From Niabella beijingensis (GTDB lineage: Bacteria; Bacteroidota; Bacteroidia; Chitinophagales; Chitinophagaceae): 64,000 nt of DNA. Numbering within the stretch: position 1 is the stretch's first letter; each line of letters opens with the position of its first letter. A model generated the notes under the pieces. That model was not told the DNA's origin. It was given only the letters and a program-made list of their open reading frames with translations, and made no database searches. Position numbers and translations under genes: made by a program. This document shows positions 29,001 to 39,700 of the stretch, in pieces. The stretch spans positions 3,769,597 to 3,833,596 of the forward strand of contig NZ_JAIQDI010000001.1 of the NCBI RefSeq assembly GCF_020034665.1, given 5' to 3'.

Positions 29001-29414
29001 TTATTGCCAGGCTCCCCAATCCACATTTACTTCAATATCCGGGTGAAGGCTTTTTGCCACAGGGCAGGTATTCCCCGTGTTCTTCAAAACAGCAATGGTC
29101 CGGGCATCGACCCCTGCCAGTGCTTCCGGGATATGCACTTTCAGATCGATACCGCTTACACGCCTCGGGTCTGCCGCCATCTTTTTCAGGACCTCAATAC
29201 GGATATCGTTCAGGTCAAAGTCCATTGTACGGGCCTTGATGCCCATTACGGTAACCATGCAGGTTGCCAGGCTGGTCGCCAGCAGGTCGGTGGGGGAAAA
29301 CCTTTCTCCTTTTCCGTTGTTATCAATAGGCGCATCTGTTTCAAAATGCGACCCGCTCTTTAAATGGGTGCAGGTGGTCCGTAAATCACCGTTGTATCGT
29401 ACTTCTGAGGTCAT
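29001..29414 (-). CDS. OsmC-family peroxiredoxin-like protein
   Basis: 137 residues from the ATG at 29414; the longer frame to 29534 runs into the lipA start and is rejected. OsmC motifs: SPTDLLATSLATCMVTVMGI with the first redox Cys (about residue 60), and VLKNTGNTCPVAKSLHPDIE with the second. Proteins of this family reduce organic hydroperoxides through a Cys pair. It is divergent from lipA with 118 bp between the starts. Confidence 0.92.
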   Translation of the reverse strand: MTSEVRYNGDLRTTCTHLKSGSHFETDAPIDNNGKGERFSPTDLLATSLATCMVTVMGIKARTMDFDLNDIRIEVLKKMAADPRRVSGIDLKVHIPEALAGVDARTIAVLKNTGNTCPVAKSLHPDIEVNVDWGAWQ

Positions 29415-29532
29415 AGTAATTGTTTGAGCCGTAAAGATATTGAATAGCGGTAGAAAATTACCCTTTTGCCCGGGAGCCGACGGCGCTGCCCGAATTTGCA
29501 GCATTTCAGTCAAATTAAAGTATTTTCGCGTC

Positions 29533-30444
29533 ATGATCGAATTACCGGTAACAACTAAGATAAAAAAACCCGACTGGCTCCGGGTAAAACTGCCGATAGG
29601 TGAAAGCTATAAGCATGTACGGGGCCTGGTGGATCAGCACAAACTGCATACGATCTGCGAAAGCGGCAACTGTCCCAACATGGGGGAATGCTGGGGGGAC
29701 GGAACGGCAACGTTTATGATCCTTGGGAATATCTGTACCCGCAGCTGCGGATTTTGTGCCGTGGCAACCGGTCGCCCGGAAGCAGTGGATCACGACGAGC
29801 CGCAACGCGTGGCCGAAGCCATTTACCTGATGAAGGTGAAACATGCGGTAATTACATCGGTTGACCGGGATGAACTGAAAGACGGAGGCGCATCGATCTG
29901 GTTCAATACCATCCGTGCAGTGAAGGCCCTTAATCCCGGAACCACCCTCGAAACGCTGATCCCTGATTTTAAAGGAAAGAAGGAAGACATTCAGACGGTT
30001 ATGGAAGCAGCGCCTGAAGTGATCTCCCACAATATTGAAACGGTGGAGCGGCTGACCAAAAAAGTGCGCATCCAGGCCAAGTACTGGCGCAGTATGGAAG
30101 TAATCCGCACCCTCAAAGAAGGCGGCGCCCGCACCAAGAGCGGTATCATGCTGGGACTGGGTGAAACCAAAGACGAAGTGCTGGAAACCCTGCAGAATCT
30201 GAAAGACAACGGCTGTGATGTGGTTACCATCGGTCAATACCTGCAGCCGACTCCCAAGCACCTTCCGGTTCAGCGCTTTGTACACCCCGATGAATTTGCC
30301 TTCTACAAGGACGCGGGTTATGAAATGGGACTGGACTATGTGGAAAGTGGTCCTCTTGTACGTTCTTCCTACCACAGCGACCGTCATGTTTATCCCGGTC
30401 TCGGGCGTATACAATGGGAGGAAAGCAAAAAGATGGTAAGCTGA
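29533..30444 (+). CDS. lipA: Lipoyl synthase LipA
   Basis: 303 residues from the ATG at 29533 ([20 protein letters not shown]). It is a radical SAM enzyme that inserts two sulfurs into octanoyl groups on lipoyl domains. The auxiliary cluster motif is [13 protein letters not shown], the radical-SAM cluster motif [11 protein letters not shown], and the C-terminal Ser ligand lies in [21 protein letters not shown] and [18 protein letters not shown] are family signatures. The longer frame to 29440 overlaps the intergenic promoter region and has no support. Confidence 0.97.
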   Translation: MIELPVTTKIKKPDWLRVKLPIGESYKHVRGLVDQHKLHTICESGNCPNMGECWGDGTATFMILGNICTRSCGFCAVATGRPEAVDHDEPQRVAEAIYLMKVKHAVITSVDRDELKDGGASIWFNTIRAVKALNPGTTLETLIPDFKGKKEDIQTVMEAAPEVISHNIETVERLTKKVRIQAKYWRSMEVIRTLKEGGARTKSGIMLGLGETKDEVLETLQNLKDNGCDVVTIGQYLQPTPKHLPVQRFVHPDEFAFYKDAGYEMGLDYVESGPLVRSSYHSDRHVYPGLGRIQWEESKKMVS

Positions 30445-30552
30445 TCCGACTTAATCTAGGTTATTTTTTACAGCACATAGATGCCGTTGCTTTGCAGCGT
30501 TGCCGGTATTCAACCGGTGATCACTGATAATTAGTAACAAACAAAAGCATTT

Positions 30553-31125
30553 ATGAAGAAGTTTCTTTTATTACTGACGCTTTCTGCGTTCGGGTTCCAG
30601 TTATTTGCGCAAACCTCCTGGTCGGTGGATCCCATGCATTCCTCTGTTAACTTTACGATCAAACACATGGGCATCAGTTTTGTAGCCGGTAAATTTGATC
30701 AGTTCCAGGGCACTATGGAAGCCACCCGCCCCGATTTTACAGACGCAAAGATCGGTTTTACCGTAGCCACCACCAGTATAAACACCGGTGTGGAACCGCG
30801 TGACAAACACCTGAAGACTGCTGATTTTTTTGATGCAGAGCAATTTCCAGAAATGAAATTTGTAAGTACCGGTTTTAAAAAGAAGACCGGGACGCAATAT
30901 ATCCTTACCGGTGATCTCACGATCAAGGACGTTACCAAACCGGTAACCCTCCAGGTAACCTATGGTGGTAAAACAAAGAACCAGATGGGTAAAGAAGTGA
31001 TCGGATTTCAGACTGCTATAAAAATCAACCGCTTCGATTATCACATCCAGTATGATCCTACCGGCCAGGCCGTTGCCAGGGACGTAGAGGTGAAAATCTA
31101 CCTGGAGCTGCAACCCCGGAAATAA
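30553..31125 (+). CDS. YceI-family secreted lipocalin-like protein
   Basis: 190 residues with a signal peptide (FLLLLTLSAFGFQLFAQ). The YceI beta-barrel is evident in WSVDPMHSSVNFTIKHMGIS, VEPRDKHLKTADFFDAEQFP, LTGDLTIKDVTKPVTLQVTY and GFQTAIKINRFDYHI. These periplasmic proteins bind polyisoprenoid or similar long-chain lipids. It sits between lipA and the nitroreductase with gaps of about 110-130 bp. Confidence 0.93.
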   Translation: MKKFLLLLTLSAFGFQLFAQTSWSVDPMHSSVNFTIKHMGISFVAGKFDQFQGTMEATRPDFTDAKIGFTVATTSINTGVEPRDKHLKTADFFDAEQFPEMKFVSTGFKKKTGTQYILTGDLTIKDVTKPVTLQVTYGGKTKNQMGKEVIGFQTAIKINRFDYHIQYDPTGQAVARDVEVKIYLELQPRK

Positions 31126-31256
31126 ATACGAGCAACTGCACGCTTTAAAGAAAGAGGTGTTCCGGTTTGCCGGATAACTCCTCTTTGAGGCCGCATGCGG
31201 TAAAATGGATACAAGGTCAGTTATTTTGTTTTTTAAGCGTTCTCAAAACAGATACT

Positions 31257-31889
31257 ATGGAAATAATCGAACAGCTGAACTGGCGCTACGCCACTAAAGC
31301 AATGAACGGAACCAGGATTCCGAAGGAGAAGATCGACCGCATTTTGGAGGCCGCCCGGCTGGCGCCTACCTCCAACGGGTTACAACCTTTTGAAATTATT
31401 GCAATCAGTAATCCGGACCTGAAAGAAAAGATCCGGCCGGCTGCATTCAACCAGCAGCAGATCACCGGGTGCTCTCATCTGCTTGTGTTTGCTGCCTGGG
31501 ATAAGTATACACCGGAGCGGATCGATGGATTTATTGAACATACCGCTGCAGAACGGGGCGGGGACCGGGAGCGGCTGGAATCCTACCGGCAAAGCCTGAT
31601 GGATAAATTCGGGAGCATGGATGCTGCAGACAGCTATGCGCATGCTGCCCGGCAGGCTTACCTTTCGCTGGGTGTCACTGTTGTGGCGGCCGCAGTAGAA
31701 GGCGTGGACAATACACCGATGGAAGGATTCGATCCGGATCAGCTGGATGCCATCCTGGGCTTAAGGGAAAGAGGACTGAGAACTGCCGTGATCATTGCAC
31801 TGGGATACCGTGATGCTGAAAAGGACTGGCTGGTCAACCTCAAAAAGGTCAGGAAACATAAAGCGCAGTTTATAACAGAACTCAACTAA
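31257..31889 (+). CDS. Nitroreductase-family NAD(P)H-dependent oxidoreductase
   Basis: 210 residues from the ATG at 31257 (MEIIEQLNWRYATKAMNGTR); the open frame reaches 31167 but the extension lacks family similarity. FMN-binding nitroreductase motifs: RRILEAARLAPTSNGLQPFE-like stretch near residue 30, AYLSLGVTVVAAAVEGVDNT near 145, and AVIIALGYRDAEKDW at the end. It probably reduces quinones or nitro compounds in the cytosol. A strong terminator follows 27 bp later. Confidence 0.9.
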   Translation: MEIIEQLNWRYATKAMNGTRIPKEKIDRILEAARLAPTSNGLQPFEIIAISNPDLKEKIRPAAFNQQQITGCSHLLVFAAWDKYTPERIDGFIEHTAAERGGDRERLESYRQSLMDKFGSMDAADSYAHAARQAYLSLGVTVVAAAVEGVDNTPMEGFDPDQLDAILGLRERGLRTAVIIALGYRDAEKDWLVNLKKVRKHKAQFITELN

Positions 31890-31916
31890 GTTGTAGGTGT
31901 TGGTTGTGGTAAGGGA

Positions 31917-31953
31917 AAGCCCGGTCCGGTTCATCCGGTACCGGGCTTATTAT
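31917..31953 (+). terminator. Terminator after the nitroreductase gene
   Basis: AAGCCCGGT (31917-31925) pairs perfectly with ACCGGGCTT (31940-31948), enclosing a smaller CCGG/CCGG hairpin. A T-rich tail (ATTATTTT) follows. The near-symmetry could also stop minus-strand transcripts of the small genes beyond. Confidence 0.75.
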
Positions 31954-31981
31954 TTTATCAGCCATCCGAACGGCGGGGCTG

Positions 31982-32050
31982 TTACTTGTTGCGCTGGGTA
32001 TAGCCCGCAACAATGATGAATACCAGAATAATAAGGATTAATGTGAACAT
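31982..32050 (-). CDS. Possible 22-residue membrane peptide
   Basis: MFTLILIILVFIIVAGYTQR plus NK, then stop: one transmembrane helix followed by a short basic tail. It begins seven bases after the stop of a second small hydrophobic frame at 32058-32150, suggesting a two-gene unit. It is too short for gene finders and no family is recognised. Chance is possible, but the helix-then-basic-tail layout is typical of real small membrane proteins. Confidence 0.35.
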   Translation of the reverse strand: MFTLILIILVFIIVAGYTQRNK

Positions 32051-32057
32051 CGGGAGA

Positions 32058-32150
32058 TCAGGCTTTCTTTCTTTTGATAAATACGGCAATAGCCGCTATG
32101 CAGGTAATCATAATCCCAATTTTATAAACCAGATCCAGAAAATCCCACAT
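32058..32150 (-). CDS. Possible 30-residue membrane peptide
   Basis: Begins MWDFLDLVYKIGIMITCIAA and ends AVFIKRKKA: a short amphipathic start, one transmembrane helix and a basic C-terminus (positive-inside rule). The longer frame to 32273 starts inside the conserved regulatory box at 32257 and is not believed. No family recognised. Confidence 0.35.
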   Translation of the reverse strand: MWDFLDLVYKIGIMITCIAAIAVFIKRKKA

Positions 32151-32256
32151 AAAAACATTTTGCTCAAGATACGAAATTAATGGCAGAAGCAGCTGTTGCA
32201 CCCCGTTGCTGAAGCATTTATTCCTATAAATCCCTTTGCCCGCACTGGTCTGATAA

Positions 32257-32312
32257 TTGGAACGATTCGACAAAAAGTAGAACAGTATACCTCTCTTTTT
32301 TCTGCATCTTTG
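32257..32312 (+). promoter_or_regulatory. Regulatory box A before the GH43/F5-8C gene
   Basis: AACGATTCGACAAAAAGT at 32261-32278, then CATCTTTG (-7-like) ending at 32312, 48 bp after the G of GATTC. The same box occurs at 35117 and, in a diverged form, at 46127. The downstream gene begins at 32480. It is the likely binding site of the sensor/regulator pair at 42108-46059. Confidence 0.55.
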
Positions 32313-32479
32313 GATTAATTTTACCCTGTTAGATTTGTAATTCGGATCAGCTTCCGGATGTGCTTATTGAAACCAATGCCATTATTTTTTATGACGATGC
32401 ACCCGTGTGAAGATATATAGTGCCCGCTACTCCTTCACTCTTTGAACAGCCCGTATTTTTAACGATTAAACCAATTTCT

Positions 32480-33985
32480 ATGAAAAAAAGAACTGTCGCT
32501 GTTGTCTGCCTGTTATTTTTTATACTGGCAAATGCCTGCATGAAACGGCCCGGTGATCCTATCGTGTTAGATGATGCACCGGTTATTGCCGATACCACAT
32601 TCACCAACCCCATCCTGCCCGGTGGCCCGGATCCCTGGGTGGTACAAAAAGATGGGATGTATTATTACACCTATACCCAGGGTGGTAAACTGGTCCTTTA
32701 CGGAACCAGGAATCTTTCGGAGCTGGCCTCTGCCACCCGGAAGGACGCCTGGGTGCCACCCTCCGGCACACCCTATTCCAAGAACCTGTGGGCACCGGAA
32801 TTACACCAGATCAATGGAAAATGGTATTTCTATTTTGCTGCGGATAACGGATCCAATGCCAATCACCGGATGTATGTGGTGGAAAACAGTGCCGCCGACC
32901 CGATGGAAGGCAGCTGGATGATGAAAGGCAAGGTAGCGGATTCCACGGATCAATGGGCCATTGACGGGACCATTTTACAATATAAGGGCACGCTGTATAT
33001 GCTGTGGTCCGGAGGAAATGCCGGTGCTCCGCCCCAGAGTTTGTATATCGCAAAAATGAGCAACCCCTGGACGATAACCGGCGAAAAAGTAAAGATCAGC
33101 ACACCTGATTACAGCTGGGAAAAGAACGGGAATGCCATTAATGAAGGCCCGCAGGTACTGCGGGGGCCGGGCGGCAGGGTATTTATCGTTTATTCGGCAA
33201 GCGGGTATTGGGTAGACGGTTATTGCCTGGGACTGTTAAGTCTTGAAGCAAACGGAGACCCCCTGAACCCGGAGGACTGGACAAAAACACCGCAACCGGT
33301 ATTTTCAATGAAAGCCGAAAGCGGGGCTTATGGGCCCGGGCATAACGGATTTTTCAAATCACCGGACGGAACAGAGGACTGGATCATCTATCATGCCAGG
33401 AGCCTGCCCAACGGGGGAAGCAACAATGGCCGGAACCCGCGTATCCAAAAGTTTACATGGAATGCTGACGGTACACCAAATTTTGGGGAGCCTGTTAAAA
33501 TAAATGAACCGGTCAGAAAACCGTCCGGGGAAACGGTACGTTTTCAGTATGTAAAAGACGATTGGTCCATTGCCGGTTTTAGTTCTGAAGAACAAAATAA
33601 CAGCCGCCTGGCGATCCGCCTGATCGATAATGATCTTACGACCTACTGGATCACAAGATACTCGACCAACCCGACCAACTATCCCGATCATTGGATCACC
33701 GTTGATATGAGTAAAAGCTTATGGGTGGACGGTTTTACCATTTCTCAAAAAGCAGGTGACCGGAAGATAAAAGAGCTGGAGATACTGGTCAGTGATGATA
33801 ACGGAAGCTGGGAGCCCCTCGGTTTGTTTACACTGAATAATATAGACCGGACCCGGCAATACCTGACGCTGCCATCGCGGAAACGATTCCGCTACTTTAA
33901 ATTGCGTCCTGTATCGGGCTACGATGCCCAGCCTCAGCCGGGACTGGCCGAAGTAAGTGCTTTTATAAAAAGAAAGAATGATTGA
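32480..33985 (+). CDS. GH43 glycoside hydrolase with C-terminal F5/8-type carbohydrate-binding domain, lipoprotein
   Basis: 501 residues from the ATG giving a lipoprotein signal (FFILANACMKRP, mature Cys about residue 20). Five-bladed propeller GH43 motifs: TNPILPGGPDPWVVQKDGMY with the base Asp, NLWAPELHQINGKWYFYFAA, STDQWAIDGTILQYKGTLYM with the pKa-modulating Asp, and NEGPQVLRGPGGRVFIVYSA with the acid Glu. After residue 360 a discoidin/F5-8C (CBM32-like) sandwich follows (VDMSKSLWVDGFTISQKAGD, RKRFRYFKLRPVSGYDA). It likely removes arabinose or xylose side chains at the cell surface. Box A lies 170-220 bp upstream, tying it to the SusC/D locus. Confidence 0.9.
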   Translation: MKKRTVAVVCLLFFILANACMKRPGDPIVLDDAPVIADTTFTNPILPGGPDPWVVQKDGMYYYTYTQGGKLVLYGTRNLSELASATRKDAWVPPSGTPYSKNLWAPELHQINGKWYFYFAADNGSNANHRMYVVENSAADPMEGSWMMKGKVADSTDQWAIDGTILQYKGTLYMLWSGGNAGAPPQSLYIAKMSNPWTITGEKVKISTPDYSWEKNGNAINEGPQVLRGPGGRVFIVYSASGYWVDGYCLGLLSLEANGDPLNPEDWTKTPQPVFSMKAESGAYGPGHNGFFKSPDGTEDWIIYHARSLPNGGSNNGRNPRIQKFTWNADGTPNFGEPVKINEPVRKPSGETVRFQYVKDDWSIAGFSSEEQNNSRLAIRLIDNDLTTYWITRYSTNPTNYPDHWITVDMSKSLWVDGFTISQKAGDRKIKELEILVSDDNGSWEPLGLFTLNNIDRTRQYLTLPSRKRFRYFKLRPVSGYDAQPQPGLAEVSAFIKRKND

Positions 33986-34010
33986 GGGCCGCCTGTTTTT
34001 GTGATATGGG

Positions 34011-34751
34011 TTATTTTTTAACAAGGCCTTTCGGTGTAAGAAGGTATTGGGAAACATCCATGCCGGTAACCTGCAGGGTCATCCTGGCCATATTATCACG
34101 TACTTGTGTTATAGCGCGACTGTTCCCTTTAGTGGCCAGTTCACGGTTGATCATAATCGTGAGTATGGCCAGGTAGGAAAGCGTTTCTGTGGCGGTTTGC
34201 TTTTGCTCATTGCTTAATTGAGCCATTTCCGGGGTGGCAGAAAAGGTTTGATGTACTTCTTTTCTGAAAGCCTCAATACCTTTCCGGCTATTGGAGGCAT
34301 CGTTACCGCTGGCAGTTTCCCAGGAAACGATTATATAGGCTGCAAATACATCTGCCAGATTATGGCTGTTAAAATCATATTGCCGGAGCAGGTTTTCAAA
34401 ATCCCGGAGCAATGCAGCCCTGGTAAGCATATTTATATTGGATTGTATGGCCGGCTTATTCGTTCCGGCCATGCTTTCTGCAATAGACCGGGTCAGCTTT
34501 TGACGCACGGTTGCGGAAGGGGTATAGCTGAACCTGTTATTCAGGCTGGTATTGCTTTGTGCCTTATAGCCCGAAGCTGCCTGTTTTTGCATACTGCGCC
34601 GGATGGCTGTCTGGGTATTCATAAACATCGCATTGTTAAAAGCACCCTGGTAGATCAGACCGGGGTTTCCGATTTGCGCGTGGCTGTTGACGGAAGTGAT
34701 GCCAAAGGAAAACAATAAGAGAAAACACCGGCTGAATCTATTCTTTTTCAT
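34011..34751 (-). CDS. Secreted protein of unknown function (DUF6683-like)
   Basis: 246 residues with a signal peptide (FSRCFLLLFSFGITSVNSHA). The mature part is mainly helical: FSYTPSATVRQKLTRSIAES, LLRDFENLLRQYDFNSHNLA, DVFAAYIIVSWETASGND, then MARMTLQVTGMDVSQYLLTP. The layout resembles DUF6683 proteins; I am not certain of that assignment. It lies between two locus genes on the opposite strand and may be unrelated to sugar use. Confidence 0.6.
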   Translation of the reverse strand: MKKNRFSRCFLLLFSFGITSVNSHAQIGNPGLIYQGAFNNAMFMNTQTAIRRSMQKQAASGYKAQSNTSLNNRFSYTPSATVRQKLTRSIAESMAGTNKPAIQSNINMLTRAALLRDFENLLRQYDFNSHNLADVFAAYIIVSWETASGNDASNSRKGIEAFRKEVHQTFSATPEMAQLSNEQKQTATETLSYLAILTIMINRELATKGNSRAITQVRDNMARMTLQVTGMDVSQYLLTPKGLVKK

Positions 34752-35296
34752 GTGTTTGATTTAAATCGGTTTCGTATAAAAGCACCCCTCTGGCATTCCA
34801 GTATCTTTTTTGCAGCCGGCTAAAAAAGCTGTACGGGAAAAGAGTACCGGAAAAATCTTGATATCGTTCATTTGCGTATTTATTGGTAAAGTTGAGCCGG
34901 GATCGGCATTTGTACAATACGCTTAAAGGAGTATTTTTAATATAAGACCGATGTTTCCCAACGGATCCCGGAATCTTCTGCTGCAGGCATATCCGTTCAG
35001 TAATTGCCAGCTTGAGTATGCTTTTAAGCAACCTGCTTCGACCGCTGGCGGCCATTTTAACCGGTACACGTATCGCAAAAGAATCAAAAGAACCTGGGCA
35101 GAACACTTCTCCGCATTTGGAACGATTCGACAAAAAGTTGAATAAAACGTACAGGGAAAAGTTTTTTACTTCGCCTTACGAAATCCAATATTTAAGCGAT
35201 TGTATCTATAACAATATTCTTTGACGATTTGCTGAAGAATAGTATAAGGCGATGCACCGCCAGACTTTTATTTAAAAAATAAACCGGCTTTTAAAA
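34752..35296. other. Regulatory gap before the GH105-SusC-SusD unit
   Basis: 545 bp without a believable gene. A 131-codon minus-strand frame (34738-35133) begins inside regulatory box B and has no family features. The useful content is box B at 35117-35173 and the leader of the GH105 gene. Confidence 0.5.
35117..35173 (+). promoter_or_regulatory. Regulatory box B before the GH105-susCD unit
   Basis: AACGATTCGACAAAAAGT at 35121-35138 is identical to box A, continuing TTGAATAAA. TTACTTCG (-7-like) ends at 35173, 49 bp after the G of GATTC. The downstream gene starts at 35297. Confidence 0.55.
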
Positions 35297-36553
35297 ATGA
35301 AGAAGTGTGTTCTTTTCCGTGTAAGGAAAAAATTCGTTTATGGTATCATCTGTCTGTTTTGTTTGAGCTTCTTTTCTCTTCCCGCCGGCGCGCAGAAAGA
35401 AAATATAGAAGCGGTCGTGCATAGTGTAGCCGGTAATATTATCAGGAATACCTCTTATAAATTTATCGATACAAAAACAAAAACGGTGTATACTTCCACC
35501 GGAAATTTTCCCGCTGAGGCCGAGATCAGAACCCAGTCGCTCTACAACCGGTGGGAGTATTCAAATGGAGTGATGATGATCGGCATGCTTAAAGCTGCCG
35601 AGGCATTCGGCCGGAAAGAATATGCAGACTATGTCTTGAAGAACTTTGATTTTGTATTTAAGAATGCCGATTATTTTAAGAAGGTCTATGCCGCAAAGAA
35701 ACGGTCTGAATGGGCGCCGTTCTTCCGTATGGGTTCCCTGGATGACTGCGGTGCCATGTCTGCAGCATTAACGGATGCAAACGAGAAGGCGAAAGATAAA
35801 CGCTATCAGGAATATCTTTCCAAAGCGGCAGATTATATCCTTAATAAGCAATTGCGCCTTAATGACGGAACGCTTTCCCGGAATAATCCGCATAATATGA
35901 CGTTATGGGCCGATGACCTGTACATGAGTGTTCCTTTTCTGGCAAGGATGGGACGGTTGACTGGAGAAAACCGCTATTTTGATGATGCGGTAAAGCAGGT
36001 GCTGAATTTCAATAAGTACCTGTATAACCCCGGTACCGGGTTGTATTATCATTGCTGGTACAGCGATCTGGAACAAAACGGTGTGGCACATTGGCTTCGC
36101 TGCAATGGATGGATCGCCATGGCGCAGGTGGAGTTATTGAATAATTTGCCCCGGAATCATCCCAAAAGAAATGAACTTATAAAGCTGTTAACGCGGCAGC
36201 TCATCGGCTTGTCCCGTTTCCAGGACCCGGGCGGACTGTGGCATCAGGTGATGAACAAACCGGATTCTTATTTGGAAACATCGGGCACTGCCATGTTCGT
36301 ATATGCCATCGCCAGGGCCGTAAATGAAAAATGGATACCCGCATCGTATAAATCAATAGCGATGGAAGGATGGAAAGGCCTGGTTGAAAAAATAAGGCCG
36401 GATGGCAATATAGCGGATGTCTGTATCGGTACCGGCATCGCTGATAATGTTTCTTTTTATTATAACCGTCCAAAGGTGGTCAACGATTTTCACGCATTGG
36501 GCGCGGTATTGCTGGCCGGCACAGAAATGTTGCGACTGGATACCGGCCGGTAG
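35297..36553 (+). CDS. GH105-type unsaturated rhamnogalacturonyl hydrolase, secreted
   Basis: 418 residues with a signal peptide (GIICLFCLSFFSLPAGAQ). The (alpha/alpha)6-barrel of the GH88/GH105 group is clear: NRWEYSNGVMMIGMLKAAEA, SLDDCGAMSAALTDA, MTLWADDLYMSVPFLARMGR with the catalytic Asp, WLRCNGWIAMAQVELL, and DPGGLWHQVMNKPDSYLETS. It hydrolyses the unsaturated uronic acid left by rhamnogalacturonan or pectate lyases. It is the first gene after box B and is followed by susC after 207 bp. This enzyme is the main reason to read the locus as pectin-directed. Confidence 0.9.
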   Translation: MKKCVLFRVRKKFVYGIICLFCLSFFSLPAGAQKENIEAVVHSVAGNIIRNTSYKFIDTKTKTVYTSTGNFPAEAEIRTQSLYNRWEYSNGVMMIGMLKAAEAFGRKEYADYVLKNFDFVFKNADYFKKVYAAKKRSEWAPFFRMGSLDDCGAMSAALTDANEKAKDKRYQEYLSKAADYILNKQLRLNDGTLSRNNPHNMTLWADDLYMSVPFLARMGRLTGENRYFDDAVKQVLNFNKYLYNPGTGLYYHCWYSDLEQNGVAHWLRCNGWIAMAQVELLNNLPRNHPKRNELIKLLTRQLIGLSRFQDPGGLWHQVMNKPDSYLETSGTAMFVYAIARAVNEKWIPASYKSIAMEGWKGLVEKIRPDGNIADVCIGTGIADNVSFYYNRPKVVNDFHALGAVLLAGTEMLRLDTGR

Positions 36554-36760
36554 AAGATCCGGCCGGTGCGCTGTTAATGTTTGATCGCTGGGTGGTCTGT
36601 GTTAAGGCCCGGTTCGCATCAGGATCCAACCGGCCTGCATTGTTTGAAGTTCCCGTAGTTCCCTGTTCATCTTTTTAACCGGTTGTGGCTGTAAAGAAAA
36701 ACAGGGGACTGTAGAAGCGGTTATATCCTGCCGCAGCATTCATTGAAATAATGATTAAAA

Positions 36761-39700
36761 ATGATTATTATGAAGAGCGATTCTAAAAATACAGGGAAAG
36801 GCCGGGCCTTTTCTTTGTATGAAAAATTCCTGGTACCGAAGTTATTCGGATCCCTGTTGCTGTTGTTTTGTTCCTTTTATGCCGGCGCGCAGCATCAGAC
36901 GGTAAAAGGCAGCGTTACCGACTCGCTTGGTAATGGGATCGCCGGTGCTACAGTGGCTGTTAAGGGTACCAAACTGAGTGTCATGACGGATGTGTCGGGC
37001 GGTTTCAGCATTCAGGCAGGCAGTGGTGCCACCCTGGAAGTGTCGCACATCAGTTATATGAGCAAAGAGGTGGTACCGGATGGCGGGCCTTTGAAGATTG
37101 TACTGCAACAGGCTGCCAACGACCTGAATGACGTGGTGGTGATCGGCTATGGCACTGCCCGGAAAAGGGATCTGACGGGAGCGATCACACAGATCAAGCC
37201 GGACAAAATAGCCGATGAAAATCCGCGGACCGTGCAGGATATTCTTCGCGGCTCGCCGGGCCTGACCATTGGGCTGGATGCTTCGGCGAAGAGTGGCGGT
37301 ACGATCCGGATACGCGGACAGCGGTCGGTTTATACGGATGGTGGTCATAACGATCCGTTGCTTATCCTGGATGGGATGATCTTTTACGGAGAACTGTCTG
37401 AAATCAACCCGGATGATATTGAACAGATCGATGTACTCAAAGATGCGTCCGCTGCAGCGATCTACGGGGCAAAATCTGCCAACGGGGTTCTTATTATTAC
37501 CACGAAAAAGGGGAAACAGGGAAAACCCAAAATCAATTTTATCACCAACCTGGGCCTTTCTACAATGGGCGCCAACCGGAACGTTTTTGGCCCTGAAGGA
37601 TACCTGCAATACCGGCAGGACTGGTATACGGCGGCATCCTACGGTATCGACTCTGCCACCGGCAACTATCAGCCCTACATGATCGGGGAGTCAGAGAAAA
37701 AACCGGGCTTTTACGAAAAACCTACACAACAGATGTTGTCCAAGTATGGCATTACCCTCGATCAATGGAGGGCTTATAGTGTGAATGCGGCAGGTATTTC
37801 CGATGACAATATCTGGGCCAATCGTATTTCCCTCCAGCATACGGTTCTGGCAAATTATCTCGCCGGTAAAACCTTCGACTGGTATGATCATAGTTTCCGG
37901 GATGGGATCAACCAGGATTATAACCTCAGTGTTTCCGGTGCCAACGACAAGATGAACTATTACTTATCCGCCGGCTACCTGTCCAACCAGGGTGTTATTG
38001 TAGGCGATAATTACCGCGCCGTACGCTCCAATCTTAAAGTAGATGGAAAAATAACCAAATGGCTGGATATCGGTGCCAACATCAATTTTCAGGATCGTTC
38101 GGACGGCAATATCGCCACCAACTGGGGTGCGGCCATTATAAACAACAGTCCTTTTGCTTCTTACAGGGATGAGAACGGGAACCTGGAAGTACATCCGCAG
38201 GGAGAAGGGTTTACAGCCAGTAAAGGGTACAATTATGATTTTAACAAACAGTATATGGATCTCGAAAGAGGGTATACGGTTCTGAACTCCATTTTTACTG
38301 CAAAGGTGAAACTGCCTTTTAATATTAACTACTCGTTCAATGTGTCACCGCGGTACCAGTGGTACTATAACCGCTATTTTGAATCGTCAGAACATCCCGA
38401 TTGGATACCTACTACAAGAGGGGTGGACCGGGGTAGTGCCAAGCGTTTTGACTGGTCCCTAAACAACACGATCAATTGGGAACAAACATTCGCCCAAAAG
38501 CACCGCGTAAATGTGACGCTGGTGCAGGAGGCAGAAGAGCGTCAGTACTGGAGTGATGTGATTGAGGCCCGGAATATCCTGCCTACTGATGCATTGGGTT
38601 TTCATGAAACTTCCAATGGCGACCCGTTGTACAGCAGTTTTAATTCAGATGACACCCGGGAATCCGCCGATGGTATGCTGGCCCGTTTATTTTATTCTTA
38701 CGATGACCGGTACATGCTCACCACTTCTATACGCCGGGATGGTTATTCGGCGTTCGGAACATCGAATCCCAGGGCCACTTTTTTTTCCGGTGCCCTGGCA
38801 TGGACCTTCACGAATGAAAAATTCTTTAAGTGGGATCCGCTGAGCAATGGTAAACTTCGTTTGTCCTATGGACAAAACGGAAACCGCTCGCTGGCCAATG
38901 CCTATGTTGCGCTGGCCAATCTTGCCAATGGAGTGGGTACCCAGGGCTATGTAGACGCAAACGGGAATTATATACAATACTACTACTTACGGATCGACCG
39001 TCTGGCAAACAAGCAGCTGCAATGGGAGAAGACCGCATCCTTTAATATTGGACTGGACCTGGGCTTTCTGGATGATCGTATCACGACCACGATGGATTAC
39101 TATATAATGTCCACCAATGATATGATCATGAGCCAGTCGTTGCCCGGTTTTTCAGGATTTGGCAGTATCACAACCAATCTGGGAGAAGTGCAGAACAAGG
39201 GTTTCGAGATCTCAATTAATTCGCAAAATATCAAACGAAAAGATTTCAGCTGGAACACGATCTTTGGTTTTTCAAAATACACAAACACCATCAAACACCT
39301 TTACTACAGGTATGAAGATGTATTGGATGCAGCAGGAAATGTAGTGGCCACAAGAGAGCTGGATGATATTTCAAACGGGTGGTTTATCGGCAAGCCCATC
39401 AGTGCCATCTGGGATTACCGGGTGACGGGTATCTGGCAGGTAAATGAGGCTGCGGAAGCGGCTAAATACGGACAACGCCCCGGCGATCCCAAGGTGGCCA
39501 ACAATTATACCGCAGATGATACGCAAAACGGGAACGGAAGCACTTCTCCTGTTTATAACAATAATGACAAAGAGTTCCTGGGGCAGACAACGCCTCCTGT
39601 TATGTGGTCATTACGTAATGATTTTGCCTATAAGAATTTTAATTTCTCTTTCAATCTCTATTCTTACTGGGGCCATAAAAGCCTGAGTACCGCGTATCTT

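Noticed and set aside
34738..35133. 131-codon minus-strand frame beginning MSNRSKC
   Set aside because: Its start lies in regulatory box B, and the similar MSNRS start at 32273 lies in box A; the likeness comes from the DNA box, not from protein homology.
36842..37609. Open frame of 255 codons on the minus strand
   Set aside because: Antisense shadow of the susC gene plug region.
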